From positions 1 to 28,885 of the forward strand of contig CAKQSV010000016.1 in assembly GCA_934273635.1 (NCBI GenBank): 28,885 bases of DNA, in the 5' to 3' direction. Shown in pieces: positions 1-7,286 of this stretch. The translations under genes were made by a program, and so were the position numbers. The DNA is from an uncultured Alphaproteobacteria bacterium (GTDB taxonomy: Bacteria; Pseudomonadota; Alphaproteobacteria; RF32; CAG-239). Under the pieces are notes generated by a model that was not told the origin of the DNA, did not search any database, and was given only the letters and a program-made list of their open reading frames with translations. Each line of letters begins with the position of its first letter. Position 1 is the stretch's first letter.

Positions 1-2043
1 AGGTATGAAAGTTGCACCTGCGCCTCGCACTATGACACGGTTTGCTCGGACGGCAAGTTGATAAATGTGGATAATGTATGCAAGCGCAACGGTCTGAACT
101 ACACTACCGAGAGCAACTGCGAAAGCCTGTGTACCAAGACTTCCGAGACCAACATTGACGACTATTTATATGGTAACGTATGGCACTGTTTGTATGAAAA
201 CGACGGCGCAACCTTAAAAGAAACTGATGAGGAGCTGAAAGGCAAGTTGTGCCGAGGCATAAGCGTTGCCGGTGAAAGTATGGGTAGTTACAGCGACAAG
301 GCACTCAATGACTGCGAGGCGCAAGGTTATACCAAGTCAGAAGCTGACTGTTTTGGGGCAGATGATGCCAGCGGCGTTTACACGATTTTGCGTTGTCCGA
401 ACGATACTTCTAAGGTTTGGTGTTTGGACAGTAAGTATTGCACAGGGTATGAAGTTTATCAAATCGGTAAAAATAAGGCCTGTAATGCCGGCGCCAACAT
501 CAGCGCCTGTTTGAACTATGACAGCACTAAAGGTGAACGCTGTAAGTATAAGGAAACGACCTATAAGGATGACAACGGTAATACCGTGACCACGGATTGT
601 AACAGTTGTTGGCGCGATGGGGCGTATGTCGGTGGCTGTAAAAATCATGATACCAGTGACAGAGGCGACAGTAACCACTGTTGCAAATTGGGTTACAAAA
701 TGGTGAACGGAATTTGCACGCCGAACGTTTGCTCAACGCAAAAAGACAATGGCGGCAACCTGTTGTATCCGTATCGCAAGCACCCCGGAAACGACCAAGG
801 AACGGTGGTGAAGTGCTATGAGGCGGCCAATAATGATTTGGGATATGATGTTTATTTCGGGTATGAGAGTTGCAATAGCGATGTGACCAAAGGCGGATTG
901 TGGAAGGCTGCTGATGATAATCCGCATCGGTGCGTTTGCGACCGCACGCGCGAGGGACGGTATTTGCCGTTTGACGCAGATTTGTTCTTCACCTCTAACG
1001 GCGATACAACTGATGATTATAAATATGTGGGGTATGGCAGCGGTATTTATGGGGTGCAAAATTCCTGCACGGACTCGGAGGGGACGTATTATGGATATGC
1101 CTCGTGTTATATTGCCTATAGTGAGGGTACAACAGCCTCAAGTTATGGTATGTGCTTGGGGGCGTCAAAAAGTAAATCAGATCGTTATTATCCGTATTTT
1201 GACTATTATGCTTATGTGCAAAAAGTTATTACGGGCACTGGGGAGGCGTTTAATGTGCCGGTTTATACGACTAATCCTGATGAAGCTTATTGTATTGCGC
1301 AGTATAAGCATTGTCGTTCGCGAGACGGTTTGCAGGTTTTGGGTGATGAAGAGGTTTGTAATTTGGTGCCGAAGGATAGCAAAGGTAATCCAATTTGTTT
1401 GACCGGTGTGGAAAGCGGTTGCACAGAGTGCTATCACATTAGTAATTTAACGCAGGATAGTAATGGCAAATATATTTTGCATCACAAGTTTTTGGTTGAA
1501 ATGGCAACTACGTTACGAGAAAGTTCAAAACGATTTTGGTTTGGCTTTGTTCAGTGTCCTGCCGGATATCTTGCCGGCACCAATAACTGGCGCTCATGTT
1601 TCAAACGTTGCAATATTAGTAATTTGTCGGCTTGTAATATTGGTGATATTTTACAGGTGGGTACGGATGATGTGGGCATTGTTTATAACACTCAGGGAAA
1701 GGTTAGTGTTATGGCATTGGCAAAAATTTCCGGAACTTGGAAACAGGCGAGAGAATATGCCGCGGGGTATTATCCTCAGCCGGTTGGGGGTGATGATAAA
1801 TATAAAACCCATGCGTTGGTTGGGCAAGGCAAATGGCAGTTGCCAAAGTATGAATTTTTTGAACAAGGCAATTATCACATGGGCGGTACAACAGCCTATT
1901 TGGGTACGAATTTTACTTTAACTTCGGTTTGGGTTGATGAGCAAGATGGTGAAAAATTCTATTTTTCCAGCGGGTCTTTGAAGATGTATACCAACGCGAC
2001 ATCTAAATATAATGGGATTCCGGTGCTTTATTTGAATTATTAA
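1..2043 (+). CDS. Cys-rich exported protein with DUF1566-like C-terminus (5' partial)
   Basis: The reading frame is open from base 1, so the true start lies left of the window; about 680 residues are visible. The body is dense in Cys, Tyr, Gly and Asp, with loose modules of the form C-x-n-YPY-x-n-G-x-n-C-x-n-Y-x-Y-x-S-C-N, expected for disulfide-bonded surface proteins. The last ~140 residues change character: a 'GDILQVGTDDVGIVY' strand, then 'WQLPKYEFF', and an end in 'GIPVLYLNY'. This resembles the DUF1566/FGE-like (C-type-lectin-like) domain used by DGR target proteins; PVL near the end matches the VRPVLA end of the template repeats at 20858-22196. No DGR 3' tract is present, so it is not an active target as seen. 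It is followed 13 nt downstream by a related gene, probably in one operon. The surface or periplasmic location is inferred; the specific function is unknown. Confidence 0.8.
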   Translation, partial: RYESCTCASHYDTVCSDGKLINVDNVCKRNGLNYTTESNCESLCTKTSETNIDDYLYGNVWHCLYENDGATLKETDEELKGKLCRGISVAGESMGSYSDKALNDCEAQGYTKSEADCFGADDASGVYTILRCPNDTSKVWCLDSKYCTGYEVYQIGKNKACNAGANISACLNYDSTKGERCKYKETTYKDDNGNTVTTDCNSCWRDGAYVGGCKNHDTSDRGDSNHCCKLGYKMVNGICTPNVCSTQKDNGGNLLYPYRKHPGNDQGTVVKCYEAANNDLGYDVYFGYESCNSDVTKGGLWKAADDNPHRCVCDRTREGRYLPFDADLFFTSNGDTTDDYKYVGYGSGIYGVQNSCTDSEGTYYGYASCYIAYSEGTTASSYGMCLGASKSKSDRYYPYFDYYAYVQKVITGTGEAFNVPVYTTNPDEAYCIAQYKHCRSRDGLQVLGDEEVCNLVPKDSKGNPICLTGVESGCTECYHISNLTQDSNGKYILHHKFLVEMATTLRESSKRFWFGFVQCPAGYLAGTNNWRSCFKRCNISNLSACNIGDILQVGTDDVGIVYNTQGKVSVMALAKISGTWKQAREYAAGYYPQPVGGDDKYKTHALVGQGKWQLPKYEFFEQGNYHMGGTTAYLGTNFTLTSVWVDEQDGEKFYFSSGSLKMYTNATSKYNGIPVLYLNY

Positions 2044-2056
2044 GGGAGGGTGAGCG

Positions 2057-3382
2057 ATGAAAAAACTTTTATATTGTTGTTGCTGTTGGTGGATCTTGTG
2101 TCCGTCGGCTTTTGCCATTACTCCTGAAAATCCTAAGAAAAGTTGCGAGGAACTGGGGTATAAGACCACTTATAATGATTGTATTGCGGCGCGGGGAACG
2201 CCGTTGTTGTGTCCGTTTTATTCGCTGACGAATCCGCTGACCTCCTGTTATGTGCGGTCGTGCCGCGGTTATAGCCTGACGGATGATGATTTGGACGCGG
2301 TGGCCTCAGACGGCAAAACTTATCGCGAGCATACGGACAAATTGTCGAGCTGTGTGGTGGGTGTTGGGGAGGACAAAACAACGCTTTATCGGGTGGACAG
2401 TTGCAAAAGCGATAGTTTGTATCAGGACGGTTTGTGCGATGTGGGGTGCAATTCAACGAGGTATCCTTATGCCGAACATCAGGGTAGTTTGGCCGGTGAT
2501 ATGCGCAGTTGCTCTGATGAGCGCGGCGAGTGGTTCGGGTATTATACCTGTAATGATGGTTGGGTCGGCGGGTGGAAAGACACCGGTGACGGACATTGTA
2601 ATTTGGCCTCGTGTAGTGTGGAGGATTATCCGTATAATCAAAATCCTAATGAGGATGAAAATCGCGGTGCGGTGCAAACCTGTAAAATCGGCGGCAATGC
2701 TTATTACAAATACAAATCTTGTAATGAGGGGTTTGATTTGACTTATGGGCTGTGTGTTAAAATGTGTCAGGTTAAAAATTGCAACAGCGACAAAAATGCT
2801 GACGGTAATTATGTTTGCGATTTGGATAATAATTGTCATACGGGAGATTATGTCGTAGACGGAGACAATGTTGTTGGTGTGATTTTGAGTGTTGACAGCG
2901 ACAAACTGGTGCGTGTGGTCAATAAAGATTCTGCAAATTATAGCAAAGTTTGGGCGGAAGGTGACGCAAGGGAGGTTGATGTTACAACTTTGACACAGTT
3001 TGGGTGGGCGGACTTTAAAAATGATTATGAAGGCAAACATAACACAAAGTTGACGGCGGAGTTTATGCAGGCAAACGGATATGTCTATCCTTATTTGCAG
3101 TATGCTCTTAATTTTGAGCCGAGCGGTTGCTCATCAGCTTTTTGCCGCAGAGGGGAGTGGTATATTCCGGCTATCGGTGAGATGAACGATTTGTTGCTTA
3201 ATTTTAATTTTATTAATAATGCTAGCAACAGACAGTTTCCAAGCGGGTGGTTTTTTTCCTCAACCAGATATGAAGCGAATAATCAATGGTGTGTGGTTTT
3301 CAGCCGAGGGCAATTCTTTCCGCAAAGCAAAAGTAATGGAGGTGTTGGCGGTATGGCTTTTCTGTCTTTTAAGAAAAAATAA
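2057..3382 (+). CDS. Cys-rich secreted protein with DUF1566/lectin-like C-terminal domain
   Basis: 441 residues. A start at 2057 is supported by a GGGAGG Shine-Dalgarno and a signal peptide (MKKLLYCCCCWW..., cleavage probably after SAFA at ~20). Residues ~25-235 are Cys-rich with two clear repeats (YPY at ~136 and ~191, each followed by a 'Y-x-S/T-C-N' segment), as in the upstream gene. Residues ~262-438 form a DUF1566/FGE-like domain: 'GDYVVDGDNVVGVIL', 'GEWYIPAIGEMNDLL' (~367-380) and 'GWFFSSTRYEANNQW' (~397-411). From SST (401) onward it aligns without gaps to the peptide encoded by the DGR template repeats (shared SST, NN, W, V, F, G, K, N), but it lacks the shared 22-nt 3' tract. It is therefore a fold relative of a DGR target rather than a current one. 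A ligand-binding surface protein is inferred; the ligand is unknown. Confidence 0.85.
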   Translation: MKKLLYCCCCWWILCPSAFAITPENPKKSCEELGYKTTYNDCIAARGTPLLCPFYSLTNPLTSCYVRSCRGYSLTDDDLDAVASDGKTYREHTDKLSSCVVGVGEDKTTLYRVDSCKSDSLYQDGLCDVGCNSTRYPYAEHQGSLAGDMRSCSDERGEWFGYYTCNDGWVGGWKDTGDGHCNLASCSVEDYPYNQNPNEDENRGAVQTCKIGGNAYYKYKSCNEGFDLTYGLCVKMCQVKNCNSDKNADGNYVCDLDNNCHTGDYVVDGDNVVGVILSVDSDKLVRVVNKDSANYSKVWAEGDAREVDVTTLTQFGWADFKNDYEGKHNTKLTAEFMQANGYVYPYLQYALNFEPSGCSSAFCRRGEWYIPAIGEMNDLLLNFNFINNASNRQFPSGWFFSSTRYEANNQWCVVFSRGQFFPQSKSNGGVGGMAFLSFKKK

Positions 3383-3393
3383 TATTTGTATTT

Positions 3394-3891
3394 TCAAATA
3401 AAGGGATTATACGCCCATTGTAAAAGTGCTTGACGCTGTTTGGGGCGGCAAGAGGTGTCTAAGGGAAGGCAATTTTGCTCAATTTGGGATAAGTGACGGC
3501 GAAAGGCACGCCAACGCTTGATTTGTATATTATCAACCTCAGAGAGGCGGCGACCACTGTAATAACGACAATACCACTGAAACCATCCTCTGACGTCTGG
3601 TGCAATAATCCATCCCTTGTGTTGCCACTCTGGCAAAGACATTCGTGATTTGACTCCGAAACAATTACAATCACAGCTCGGCTTTTGTGGCGATAATTTG
3701 GCGTTTATGAACCAAGATTGAGGAAATTCTTTTTGGCAGTCGTTAAGATAGTGTCCTTCAAAAACGCCTAAGGTCAACATTTCGGCAGGCGTTAAGTCTG
3801 GCATAAAGTCAGGGGAGAAATCTTTGCCTTCTTCGGCAACGCGCTCATAAATATAGTTTTGTTGCATTTTGTCATTAACAATTATTTGCAT
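3394..3891 (-). CDS. Conserved protein of unknown function with GWFQWYCRYYSGRR motif
   Basis: 165 residues from the ATG at 3891, chosen because GGAGG lies 5 nt upstream on this strand; an upstream start at 3969 in the same frame has no such site. The sequence has the pattern 'MLTLGVFEGHYLND...FPQSWF' then 'GWIIAPDVRGWFQWYCRYYSGRR' (given here by its key residues W, W-Y, R-Y and GRR), followed by 'QIKRWRAFRRH'. I recognise this as a widespread uncharacterised soluble family rich in aromatics and arginines, but know no established function. It is convergent with the Cys-rich gene ending at 3382, only 11 nt away, and divergent from the gene at 4032. No membrane segments or signal peptide are seen. 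Confidence 0.7.
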   Translation of the reverse strand: MQIIVNDKMQQNYIYERVAEEGKDFSPDFMPDLTPAEMLTLGVFEGHYLNDCQKEFPQSWFINAKLSPQKPSCDCNCFGVKSRMSLPEWQHKGWIIAPDVRGWFQWYCRYYSGRRLSEVDNIQIKRWRAFRRHLSQIEQNCLPLDTSCRPKQRQALLQWAYNPFI

Positions 3892-4031
3892 TTGCACCTC
3901 CGTCAAGAAAATATAAACAATAAGTGGCGGATTTAAATTGGCGTATATTCGAAAATATAATCTTGACATTTTGATATGTAGTTATTATGCTATATATTGA
4001 TCTGTTTCAGTATTATAAGAGAGGTAAGATT

Positions 4032-4604
4032 ATGCAAAAAGCTAAAAATGTTAAGGAATTTGTGGAGCGGATTGACGCCACCAAAAAAGTTAATCCCAAG
4101 GATTTGTCGTCGGATCAGGATTTGACGATTGCGATTATGAACCTTATCAGTATTGAGGAGCATTTAGTGTTTTCGGGCGCAAAGACCGGTAAGACCAGTT
4201 TTTATGACCTGATTGAAGAGGTGCGGGAAAAGCGCAAGAACCTGATGCAGAAGATTATCCCCAGTTATGAGGGGGAGGTTTGGTGCATTTCCAAGCATTT
4301 GTTGGCGTCATCCATGCGGTTGATGGAAGTCGGTACCAAGCAGCAGAGTTTGGGGAATCGGGAACAGGCTTATGACTTATTTAATCAGGCGTATGATTTG
4401 TATTGTCTGTTTTGGGGCTTGAATATGAATATGTTGGACACGGCAGACGTGAAATGGGTTAAGGACAGCGTGAAAGACGTTAAACAGTTGGCGGCCAAAG
4501 TCGACGCCGAGATGAAATTTGACGCCGCTCCTGAAGCGCCGCAAAGCGCGTTGGCTAAAATGAAGTCGTTTGTGCGCAAAGCCGTTGACTGTTGTATTGA
4601 ATAA
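4032..4604 (+). CDS. Hypothetical helical protein upstream of double-ArsR regulator
   Basis: 190 residues from the ATG at 4032, preceded by GAGAGGTAAG; an upstream in-frame ATG at 3987 lacks a ribosome site. The protein looks soluble and largely alpha-helical, with charged heptad-like stretches ('KDSVKDVKQLAAKVDAEM', ~140-157). A middle part ('REQAYDLFNQAYDLYCLFWGLN', given as A-x2-L-F-x2-A-Y-D-L-Y) could be a single TPR-like helix pair. No catalytic motif is seen. It sits 20 nt before the tandem ArsR-type gene and is probably co-transcribed with it, so it could be its partner or effector; that is inference. I do not recognise the family. Confidence 0.65.
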   Translation: MQKAKNVKEFVERIDATKKVNPKDLSSDQDLTIAIMNLISIEEHLVFSGAKTGKTSFYDLIEEVREKRKNLMQKIIPSYEGEVWCISKHLLASSMRLMEVGTKQQSLGNREQAYDLFNQAYDLYCLFWGLNMNMLDTADVKWVKDSVKDVKQLAAKVDAEMKFDAAPEAPQSALAKMKSFVRKAVDCCIE

Positions 4605-4624
4605 GTAAAAAAAACGAGGGCTAT

Positions 4625-5266
4625 ATGCAACAACTGCCCATTGAAATTATGCAAAAAGCCGTGCGGGGCATCAGTTATATCGGACACCCCGCGCGATTGC
4701 GCATTTTGGAATATTTGGATGTGAACGGGGCAAGCTCGGTATCTGAAATTACACGAGCGGTCGGTGAAGAACAGATGATTGTGTCGCAACATCTGCGCAA
4801 AATGAGAGACGCGCATTTGGTCAAAACCAAGAGGCACGGCATTTTTATTTTTTATGATATTTGCGAGGAATATCCCGCCAGTATTTTTGTGTGTATTCGC
4901 AAGTTGTTCGGCTATATGACTAATCAGTTTTATTTTTTGCAAGATGATTATAAGGCAATTCTTCCTAAAGACTATACGGCGATGGTGGCGGGGCGGATTA
5001 AGCTGTTTGCCAATTTTGATAAAATGCGCATTTTGGAATATTTGCTGATTAATGAAAACCGTTGTGTGGGGGATATTGCCAAAGGCGTGGAGTTGGAGCC
5101 GCTCAAGGTGACGCAGTATTTGAAAAAAATGCGGGAAGACGAGTTTGTGAAATGTGAGCGTAGTGGACGTTTTATGATTTATAATATTTGCAAGGGTGTG
5201 CATTATACCGCGTTGCAATGTATTCATAAACGTTATGATAATTTGCTAAATAAAGACAGTTTTTAG
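4625..5266 (+). CDS. Tandem ArsR-type winged-helix transcriptional regulator
   Basis: 213 residues holding two copies of an ArsR-like winged helix. Copy 1 spans ~24-79 (RLRILEYL...SVSEITRAVG...VSQHLRKMRDAHLVKTKR...FYDI). Copy 2 spans ~133-188 (KMRILEYL...CVGDIAKGVE...VTQYLKKMREDEFVKCER...IYNI). The offset is exactly 109 residues and the two align without gaps, so the gene arose by internal duplication and fusion. ArsR/SmtB proteins normally work as homodimers of ~100-residue chains; this chain may act as a built-in pseudo-dimer. The recognition helices are similar but not identical, suggesting an asymmetric operator. No clear metal-binding Cys-x-Cys motif is seen in the alpha3 position. Its start follows AAAACGAGGGCTAT. 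Target genes are unknown; the adjacent unknown gene at 4032 is the first candidate. Confidence 0.85.
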   Translation: MQQLPIEIMQKAVRGISYIGHPARLRILEYLDVNGASSVSEITRAVGEEQMIVSQHLRKMRDAHLVKTKRHGIFIFYDICEEYPASIFVCIRKLFGYMTNQFYFLQDDYKAILPKDYTAMVAGRIKLFANFDKMRILEYLLINENRCVGDIAKGVELEPLKVTQYLKKMREDEFVKCERSGRFMIYNICKGVHYTALQCIHKRYDNLLNKDSF

Positions 5267-5267
5267 A

Positions 5268-5301
5268 AGAAAAAACCTTAGAATCGGTAAGGATTCTAAG
5301 G
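5268..5301 (-). terminator. Intrinsic terminator for the zinc-ribbon gene
   Basis: A perfect 10-bp inverted repeat (5276-5285 with 5292-5301, 6-nt loop) is followed on the minus strand by TTTTTTCTTC. The U-run is only on that side, so it terminates leftward transcription from the gene ending at 5320; for rightward transcription it is only a hairpin. Confidence 0.8.
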
Positions 5302-5319
5302 TCTGAAAGTTAGGAAACG

Positions 5320-5484
5320 TTAGTTCCAACCCCAAGCGTGACCGCAATGGTTACAGTAAAGGTAGTTCTCAGACAGCTTTTTGCTGTAAACATGGGTTGA
5401 ATTGCACTTTGGGCAATGAATACGAGGTCTTGCCTGTGGCTTGTCAGCGGTCTTTGCGTTGGTCTTGTCAGTTGTATTTCCCAT
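5320..5484 (-). CDS. Small zinc-ribbon protein (54 aa)
   Basis: A 54-residue frame from the ATG at 5484. The N-terminal third is polar and Lys/Thr-rich; the rest is a zinc ribbon with CPKC at 24-27 and CNHC at 44-47 in the arrangement C-x2-C-x16-C-x2-C, ending in HAWGWN. Such treble-clef/ribbon peptides typically bind nucleic acid or protein. The frame is supported by the four Cys and by the terminator placed just past the stop. A longer frame (94 codons) overlaps in another phase but has no domain and is judged spurious. No strong Shine-Dalgarno is seen before the ATG, and the frame stays open for about 33 more codons upstream without ATG, GTG or TTG, so a non-standard upstream start cannot be excluded. 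Confidence 0.7.
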   Translation of the reverse strand: MGNTTDKTNAKTADKPQARPRIHCPKCNSTHVYSKKLSENYLYCNHCGHAWGWN

Positions 5485-5616
5485 AATGTGAGCGCCATTT
5501 TCGGTTGGTATCGCAGTGAAAACAGCTTGGTATTTCTGCGCCTGACGAGCAGGGTTAATAATAAAAATAGATAAATAATTTTAAAACTAGACAAATAATA
5601 AACATAATTTAAGAAT

Positions 5617-5641
5617 TTGACAAGCTTTTTTGTGCTATGTT
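5617..5641 (+). promoter_or_regulatory. Putative alphaproteobacterial promoter of the Rsm22-like gene
   Basis: TTGACA (5617-5622), 11-nt spacer, GCTATGTT (5634-5641). This fits the TTGAC / N10-14 / GCTANA housekeeping promoter pattern described in Caulobacter and relatives. Transcription would start near 5648, after an in-frame ATG at 5630, which supports 5672 as the real translation start. Confidence 0.5.
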
Positions 5642-5671
5642 TTGAAAATAATGAGCAGAAAGGGCGGATTT

Positions 5672-6637
5672 ATGGATTTACCGATAGAATTGAGGCAAAA
5701 AATTGCCGAATTGACGACGGAGATTAAGGCGGGTGAGCTGAAAAACGCGGCACAGGGATTGAGCGAGCGCTATCGGCAGGCGCGCGCTGACGGCAAAAGT
5801 TTGTTAGGGAGCGAGGCCGATGTGTTGTCGTATGCGGCAACGAGGATGCCTGCCACTTATGCCGCGGTTTATTGGTGTTTGGAAAAATTGACCGAAGTTT
5901 ATGATGAGCCGGTGACAAGTTTGGTCGATGTCGGCGCCGGCACAGGGGCGGCCGGTTGGGCGGCGGACGCTTGTTTTGATTTGCAACATATCACGTTTTG
6001 TGAGCGTGATAAAAATATGGCGGCGGTGGGGCAGTCTTTGGCAACCGCAGCCACGAGCGAGGCTTTGCGCGGGGCAAATTGGTGCGATTTTGATTTGAAC
6101 AATGGCGCGGTTTTGCCTTCGGCGGAGTTGGTGACGGCGTCGTATGTGTTAAACGAGTTATCCGAAGAGGCGGCGTTGAACGCGGCGCAAAAAATGTGGC
6201 GGGCGACGGGCAAGGTTTTGCTGATTGTGGAGCCGGGGACGCCTAAGGCTTTCGCACGGTTGTTGAAAATAAGGGACAGTTTGTGCGCTGACGGAGCAAA
6301 TGTGTTAGCGCCGTGTCCGCATAATGGCAAATGTCCGATGAACGGTGATGATTGGTGCCACTTTGCGTGTCGGGTGGCGCGGTCTAAATTGCATAAGCAG
6401 TTGAAGTCGGCGTCGATGGGGTATGAGGACGAAAAGTTTTGTTTTATGGCGTTCGGGCGGCAAGTTCAGACCGAGGCTTGTGAACGGATTATCAAGCCGG
6501 TCAAGATCAGCAAGGCGATGGCGGTGTTTGAGGTTTGTCGGTCTGACGGTACAATCGCGCGTCAAAATGTTGTCGCGCGGGACAAGGCTGCTTATAAAGC
6601 TGCCAAAAAATGTGATTGGGGGGATAAAATTTCTTGA
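5672..6637 (+). CDS. Rsm22-family (methyltransferase-like) small-subunit rRNA/ribosome factor
   Basis: 321 residues from the ATG at 5672 (AGGGCGG upstream). The class I methyltransferase nucleotide-binding loop is at ~85-93 (VDVGAGTGA), followed by 'SYVLNEL' at ~157-163. A C-terminal cysteine cluster is visible: CPHNGKCPM (C215, C221) and DWCHFACR (C229, C233). These are hallmarks of the mitochondrial Rsm22/bacterial Rsm22-like family, which is tied to small-subunit ribosome assembly and in which the cysteines bind an Fe-S cluster. The family's methyl-acceptor is not settled. A promoter at 5617 and the zinc-ribbon gene on the opposite strand share the upstream gap. The stop overlaps the -35 of the next gene's promoter. 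Confidence 0.85.
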   Translation: MDLPIELRQKIAELTTEIKAGELKNAAQGLSERYRQARADGKSLLGSEADVLSYAATRMPATYAAVYWCLEKLTEVYDEPVTSLVDVGAGTGAAGWAADACFDLQHITFCERDKNMAAVGQSLATAATSEALRGANWCDFDLNNGAVLPSAELVTASYVLNELSEEAALNAAQKMWRATGKVLLIVEPGTPKAFARLLKIRDSLCADGANVLAPCPHNGKCPMNGDDWCHFACRVARSKLHKQLKSASMGYEDEKFCFMAFGRQVQTEACERIIKPVKISKAMAVFEVCRSDGTIARQNVVARDKAAYKAAKKCDWGDKIS

Positions 6638-6662
6638 TTTAATGGATGATTTTGTCTATACT
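6634..6662 (+). promoter_or_regulatory. Sigma70-type promoter overlapping the end of the Rsm22-like gene
   Basis: TTGATT (6634-6639), 17-nt spacer, TATACT (6657-6662). The -35 overlaps the stop codon of the upstream gene. Predicted start near 6669 gives an AU-rich leader of about 40 nt without a Shine-Dalgarno before the ATG at 6710. Confidence 0.65.
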
Positions 6663-6709
6663 AACGACAATATATATCTTATTTGTCAAACTATTAAACT
6701 ATTATTGTT

Positions 6710-7225
6710 ATGGATTCAGAATTTTTGTTGGGTGCGTTAGCGCTGGTATTGTTGGTGTACGGTATGTATGCGTTGTCAATTTATGGTGATAAAAAGAGTG
6801 TTCAAAAACGCCTGCAAAAGACCGAACTTGAGTTTCGTGTTGGTTATTGGAGCGAAACCTATCATGCTTGGCACGGTGAGTTTTTTGATCGCAATGTTTT
6901 GTGCCGAGGTTATCTTGCCAATGTGTGTTATGATGAGCTGAAAGGCGGCGAAATGGTGCGCGCCACGCTCGAAAATTTTGACACACAGATCGGACTTTGG
7001 TGTTTGAACGCGAAACGTGTTGATCCGCCTCAAGACACTTTGACGGCAAAACTGATTGAGCACGACAGGGGGCATGATTGGCTTGCTGATGTTGCCAACC
7101 CTCACGGCGTGGTTTTGCTGCGACACGTTAATAATTCTGTGAGTTGGGAAAGCGGACCTAAAGCCGGTGATGAGGTTAAAGTTGCTTACAATGATCGCGG
7201 CGAACTTTCAATCCGTTTGTCTTAA
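6710..7225 (+). CDS. Hypothetical membrane-anchored protein
   Basis: 171 residues. One hydrophobic segment at ~5-25 (LLGALALVLLVYGMYAL) followed by charged 'DKKSVQKR' suggests an N-out, single-pass anchor with a cytoplasmic domain of ~145 residues. The domain has 'GYWSETYHAWHGEFF' and 'HDRGHDWLADVANPHG' stretches rich in His and Trp, but no motif I recognise. The start at 6710 follows an AU-rich leader lacking a Shine-Dalgarno, so initiation is probably leader-structure-free. It has its own promoter (6634-6662) and a strong terminator right after the stop, so it is monocistronic. Confidence 0.7.
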   Translation: MDSEFLLGALALVLLVYGMYALSIYGDKKSVQKRLQKTELEFRVGYWSETYHAWHGEFFDRNVLCRGYLANVCYDELKGGEMVRATLENFDTQIGLWCLNAKRVDPPQDTLTAKLIEHDRGHDWLADVANPHGVVLLRHVNNSVSWESGPKAGDEVKVAYNDRGELSIRLS

Positions 7226-7227
7226 AG

Positions 7228-7270
7228 AAAAAATAAGCCTTTTGCTGACCGCAGGAGGCTTATTTTTTTT
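7228..7270. terminator. Bidirectional intrinsic terminator
   Basis: A 13-bp stem (7228-7240 with 7256-7268) with an A-run on the left and T8 on the right. It serves the gene ending at 7225 and, in the other direction, the ATPase gene ending at 7287. Confidence 0.85.
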
Positions 7271-7286
7271 GTGGAAGTGGCGTGGA

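Noticed and set aside
337..1059. Long minus-strand frames over the Cys-rich gene
   Set aside because: Shadow frames: low-complexity Ile/Arg/Thr content, no ribosome sites, overlap a clear coding frame.
1921..2043. The end of the first gene as a variable repeat
   Set aside because: It has a related peptide end (PVL) but no match to the shared 22-nt tract and no adenine-directed pattern against the templates.
5310..5594. 94-residue minus-strand frame over the zinc-ribbon gene
   Set aside because: Out of phase with the C-x2-C/C-x2-C ribbon, no domain, low-complexity start.
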